A DNA stretch of 35,883 nucleotides from DATBLQ01 sp036555325 (GTDB lineage Bacteria; Pseudomonadota; Alphaproteobacteria; Rhizobiales; Aestuariivirgaceae), in assembly GCA_036555325.1 (NCBI GenBank), contig DATBLQ010000049.1, positions 1 to 35,883 of the forward strand, given 5' to 3'. Below, one piece after another: positions 33,222 to 35,883 of the stretch. Numbering within the stretch: the stretch's first letter is position 1; each line of letters begins with the position of its first letter. The position numbers and the translations under genes were made by a program. The notes under the pieces are model-generated. The model was not told the DNA's origin, made no database searches, and saw only the letters and a program-made list of their open reading frames with translations.

Positions 33222-33387
33222 CGACCACCCCTCGTTTGGCGGGCCTTAACGGCAAAGACCAAGCTTGAAGGTCGATTTATTTTTGAATGCTCGGAACCAT
33301 ACATTTCGGCCGACTGTTAGACTGTTGACCAGGGTATTTTGGGGGTTTTTGCCGTTTCTTGAGGGTGAGTTCGGGTGAGTATGCGGT
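33222..33387. other. Intergenic stretch before the 81-residue ORF
   Basis: Nothing beyond possible promoter sequence is seen in these 166 bases. The last part is G/T-rich (GGGTATTTTGGGGGTTTTT). Confidence 0.5.
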
Positions 33388-33633
33388 ATGAAAATTACGA
33401 TAGAGATTCTGCGACTGGCGGACGGCAAGCAGCCGAAGGTGCTGCACACCATTACGCATGATGCTCATTTGGTTGAGCCTGTCGCTGCGGCGGCACAAGG
33501 CGTGATCGACTCGGCTGACCTGGGCAGGCAGGCGGACAGCTATCGGATCGTGACAGAAGGAGGCGCACAGCTTTGGGGCTGGGCCAATCGCTGCGAAACT
33601 CGGCCATCCGCGACCGATGAACGAGAGGGCTGA
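33388..33633 (+). CDS. Small hypothetical protein
   Basis: This 81-residue ORF begins MKITIEILRLADGKQPKVL and has alternating strands and a short helix (EPVAAAAQGVIDSADLG), then SYRIVTEGGAQLWGWA. The mixed composition and GGGTGAG-like ribosome site upstream support real coding. I do not recognise a family; small proteins of this look are common in Hyphomicrobiales. It is the last gene with clearly chromosomal character before the accessory end of the window. Confidence 0.5.
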   Translation: MKITIEILRLADGKQPKVLHTITHDAHLVEPVAAAAQGVIDSADLGRQADSYRIVTEGGAQLWGWANRCETRPSATDEREG

Positions 33634-33759
33634 GGCCAACCCTCCCGAAAGTGGGCCACTCTTGCGGCTCAAGAAGGCTCCAAGCTCAAGCGGCGTTGGG
33701 GCCTTCGACTTTTTTGGGTAGTGGGTTACTTTGATTAAGGCAAGCCACCGGATCGCCGC

Positions 33760-34452
33760 TTATTTGTTGGTTATCGGGGGTTGGGGTTTTGACCCCACAA
33801 CCAGCCTTGGCGCATCTGCGGGGATCGTCACCCCCTTTGGGCCCGCTTCAGTAGCCATTGCCGGCGCTGGAATTTCCCCCACAGAAAAACCAATGCCTGC
33901 CGCAGTAAGTGCTTCTCGAATGAGAATAACTTCTGGCGTGTCGGGACCTGGGACGTACATGCCAGCCAGTGTGGCGCCGGGTATGTCCAAGCTTGTAACT
34001 CCGGCAGTCCACTTGGCTTTGATAAATAGATTTGCGAACTCAATGGCAAGGTGGTGTGATTCAGGATCGCCTTTAACAAATTGGACACGGACAAAGCCCG
34101 GTTTGGTTGCCAATTTCGCGTGTATCTTGTTGGCCATTTCGAACGTAAGTGTGCGCCACGCGAGTTGGGCCTTAAGGCGCTCTTGTTCAAGCTTGGCTTC
34201 GGCTGTCTCCTTTCCCAGTTCGGCAATTCGCTCTTGTGAGTACCCCAGCTCGCGCCTGGCTTCGGCAGCCCTAGCGTCCAACTCGCCAATTCGTTCCCGT
34301 GCGGCCTCACGATCCCGCTTCCAATATGATTCTTTTACATTGGCGGATATGTATATCAGGAAAGCAGCAACAACACCGACAACGAGGCTGGCTATAAAGA
34401 AGACATTAGCCCAAGTAAAAATAGTTTCCGCAAGAGCCTCTGACATCCCCAT
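33760..34452 (-). CDS. Membrane-anchored coiled-coil protein of unknown function
   Basis: The protein has about 230 residues. A membrane helix (WANVFFIASLVVGVVAAFLIY) lies near its N-terminus, followed by a basic-acidic coiled coil (REAARERIGELDARAAEARR and onward to LEQERLKAQLAWR) and then a globular domain of alternating strands and helices (FVRVQFVKGDPESHHLAIEF). The start at 34452 is chosen because GGAAGAAGG lies five bases upstream; an upstream ATG at 34494 adds 14 residues without a ribosome site. It is the first gene of an accessory segment next to a broken transposase. I do not recognise a family. Similar anchored coiled-coil genes occur in variable regions. Confidence 0.65.
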   Translation of the reverse strand: MGMSEALAETIFTWANVFFIASLVVGVVAAFLIYISANVKESYWKRDREAARERIGELDARAAEARRELGYSQERIAELGKETAEAKLEQERLKAQLAWRTLTFEMANKIHAKLATKPGFVRVQFVKGDPESHHLAIEFANLFIKAKWTAGVTSLDIPGATLAGMYVPGPDTPEVILIREALTAAGIGFSVGEIPAPAMATEAGPKGVTIPADAPRLVVGSKPQPPITNK

Positions 34453-34520
34453 GCCAGCCTTCTTCCTGTTCCCCGGCGTTGTAGTAGTCGTCATCGTCGG
34501 TATTTATACCATCGTATTTA

Positions 34521-35160
34521 TCATTCGGAGTCGGTGACTTCCCATGCCTCAAGCATTTCGACTACATCATTCATTTCCCATAGTCGCTTCGTGAAGCCTG
34601 CCGCCATTGCCGGCGATGTTCGCAGCGTCTTATGCACGCGCACAAAATTGTAAAAGAGGAAGTGAAGCGCCATCGCATGAGCATGGTTTTCCACCTTCTT
34701 TGAAAAGGCGTTCGTCAACCGGGTCATGCGGCGCGCGTGCATCCTGACGTTTAGGTGATTGCGCTCTGCGAATGATGTGCTGACGTGTTCTGGATCAGGA
34801 TTACCGCAAATCCGCGTCTTGACGATCCCCACACACTCGGCGGGACTATATCGTTTCTCTGCTTCCGTCGCGTCGCCGTACAATTTCACAAGCTGTGCAA
34901 AGTCAATATTGTCCCCAAAAACACGCTCCACGCCATCACGGCAAGCCTTAAGACCATCGGAAGTGAGTTGAATGCGATTTGCGAGGCGTGGTCGCAAATT
35001 CTCCATCAAAGTCAGTGCTGCTTGGGTTGTGCGTGTGCCAACAAACCATAGTGACCGTTGTCTTGCTGACCCCCGTTAGCCGGGTAATAGCCCGGATCGA
35101 CGATCCTTCGCAAAGAAGGTGAAGCACCCTGGCCGGCTATTCACGATCTAGTCTATTCAT
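34521..35160 (-). pseudogene. Broken IS1-family transposase
   Basis: The C-terminal half is intact for 162 residues and shows LANRIQLTSDGLKA, YSPAECVGIVKT, HVSTSFAERNHLN, RMTRLTNAFSKKVENHAH and LHFLFYNFVRVHKTLR, all typical of IS1-type transposases. The N-terminus is also present at 35160 (MNRLDRE, then PARVLHLLCEGSSIRAITRL), but an in-frame TAG interrupts it at codon 8. After TGVSKTTVTMV the frame jumps: the following part (VGTRTTQAALTLMEN) lies in another frame. The region that normally holds the middle, with the first catalytic Asp, is missing. It is therefore a dead remnant with a stop, a deletion and a frameshift. Confidence 0.75.
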
Positions 35161-35173
35161 GTGGGAATACTAG

Positions 35174-35202
35174 TTGACAACTGCCATTATGTCAATTACA
35201 AA
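35174..35202 (+). promoter_or_regulatory. Promoter candidate for the Fic gene
   Basis: TTGACA at 35174-35179 is a perfect -35. A 17-base spacer leads to TACAAA (35197-35202), which matches four of six -10 positions. It overlaps the inverted repeat. Confidence 0.5.
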
Positions 35203-35219
35203 CCGACATAATGGCGGTT
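35179..35219. promoter_or_regulatory. Inverted repeat over the Fic promoter and start
   Basis: AACTGCCATTATGTC (35179-35193) and GACATAATGGCGGTT (35205-35219) are inverted copies matching at 14 of 15 bases, with 11 bases between. They lie across the promoter and one possible start codon (ATG 35211). This has the layout of an operator for self-repression. Confidence 0.6.
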
Positions 35220-35237
35220 AGAAACTGGGTATCCGAC

Positions 35238-35883
35238 ATGATCTACGAACCCCCAAAACTACAGACTGAAGACCTCAAAATCATGGATCTCGTTGATCAG
35301 CAACGAGAAAGCATACGTTACCTTACACAATTCAACCCTAAGAGGTGGACGGGTTCGCTCCGTCGCGTCCTTTTTGCCAAGGCAGTTCAGGGCTCCAACA
35401 GCATCGAAGGCATAAATGCGGATATCGATGCCGCCGTTGCGGCAATTGAAGGTGAGCCGCCCCTGGACGAGGATACCGAAACTCGTATGGCTATTGGTGG
35501 CTACCGAGCTGCGCTGACCTACATCGTACAGGCAGCGCAGGATCAATATTTCGAGTTCAGCAAGCAGTTTCTAAAAAGCCTTCATTTCCTGATTTGCGGC
35601 TACACAATGGCTAATCAGCCAGGGCAGTGGCGCAACGGCCCCGTATTCGTGGTCAACTCAAAAACAAGCCAGGTGGTGTACGAGGCCCCGCCACATGAAT
35701 CCGTCAATGGGTTTGTTGAGGAACTAATCACCTACCTAAAGGGCTCGTCGGAATCGGCGCTTGTTCGTGCAGCAATGGCACATCTTAATCTAACGATGAT
35801 TCATCCTTTCAAGGATGGGAACGGTCGGGTTGCGCGTGCCCTACAAACACTAGTGATAGCCCAAGATGGGCTTTTGCATCCTG
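35238..35883 (+). CDS. Fic family protein, 3'-truncated by the window end
   Basis: Fic proteins transfer AMP or other phosphate-containing groups onto target proteins. The frame is open to the last base (215 codons). The core motif HPFKDGNGR is present and matches the active HPFx(D/E)GNGR. An inhibitory motif of the (S/T)xxxE(G/N) type is seen as SNSIEG near residue 54 on the N-terminal side, which marks a class II Fic that is self-inhibited. The start may be ATG 35238 or an in-frame ATG at 35211 inside the inverted repeat. No separate antitoxin gene is seen upstream. Many such proteins carry a C-terminal winged-helix domain; that part is outside the window. Confidence 0.88.
   Translation, partial: MIYEPPKLQTEDLKIMDLVDQQRESIRYLTQFNPKRWTGSLRRVLFAKAVQGSNSIEGINADIDAAVAAIEGEPPLDEDTETRMAIGGYRAALTYIVQAAQDQYFEFSKQFLKSLHFLICGYTMANQPGQWRNGPVFVVNSKTSQVVYEAPPHESVNGFVEELITYLKGSSESALVRAAMAHLNLTMIHPFKDGNGRVARALQTLVIAQDGLLHP

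Noticed and set aside
32022..35883. Genomic island integrated at tRNA-Glu
   Set aside because: No copy of the tRNA 3' end was seen downstream, no integrase is present, and the next genes look chromosomal. The accessory character starts only after about 33640.
1..35883. CRISPR array or rRNA genes
   Set aside because: No regularly spaced direct repeats and no rRNA-like sequence were seen.

Overview
The window looks like an alphaproteobacterial chromosome, probably order Hyphomicrobiales. The support is the ftsH-folP-glmM order, the alphaproteobacterial N-terminal extension on FolP, an RpoH next to rluD and a DUF6476-like protein, a serC leader hairpin pair and short GC-rich palindromic repeats built on GGACTTGATCC or CCCTCCCC. 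The first ~0.93 kb is different: hpt and the start of ftsH use almost only G/C-ending codons and resemble the hpt-ftsH arrangement of deltaproteobacteria-like phyla. The switch happens inside ftsH, so this end is either a chimeric assembly join or a recombination boundary.

Layout. 1-2427: partial hpt and ftsH. 2418-3915: a PilZ protein on the minus strand, a headless Sel1-repeat remnant and a glutathione S-transferase. 3945-6425: folP and glmM. 6426-6952: a gene-free stretch with GC-rich palindromes. 6953-12062: an ATP-dependent DNA ligase, a sulfatase, a PuuE-like deacetylase, an EamA transporter (minus) and a small outer-membrane barrel protein. 12257-18444: serC, serA and pyruvate carboxylase, separated by 2-3 bases. 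18559-23461 (minus): an Rrf2 regulator followed by a sulfate-uptake operon that starts with an unannotated 54-residue ORF, then cysP, cysT, cysW (carrying an extra two-helix insertion) and cysA. 23626-24918: purA with a strong 5' hairpin. 24932-27763 (minus): an EAL phosphodiesterase and an unknown helical protein. 27893-31955: a CAP-domain protein, a PhyH-like dioxygenase, rpoH, rluD and a DUF6476-like membrane protein. 32022-33633: tRNA-Glu(CTC), a secreted EF-hand protein, a SYLF protein and a small hypothetical. 33760-35883: accessory DNA with a membrane coiled-coil protein, a broken IS1-family transposase and the start of a Fic protein behind a 15-base inverted repeat.

How the parts fit. 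Most of the window is housekeeping: envelope precursor and folate synthesis, serine synthesis with anaplerosis, sulfate import, purine synthesis and heat-shock sigma factor. The sulfate locus is the best candidate for something not yet described. It combines a Cys-rich Rrf2 regulator, a 19-base palindrome inside the operon promoter, an uncharacterised 54-residue ORF as first cistron, a probable attenuator between cysP and cysT and an enlarged CysW. No CRISPR array, prophage or complete mobile element was seen.
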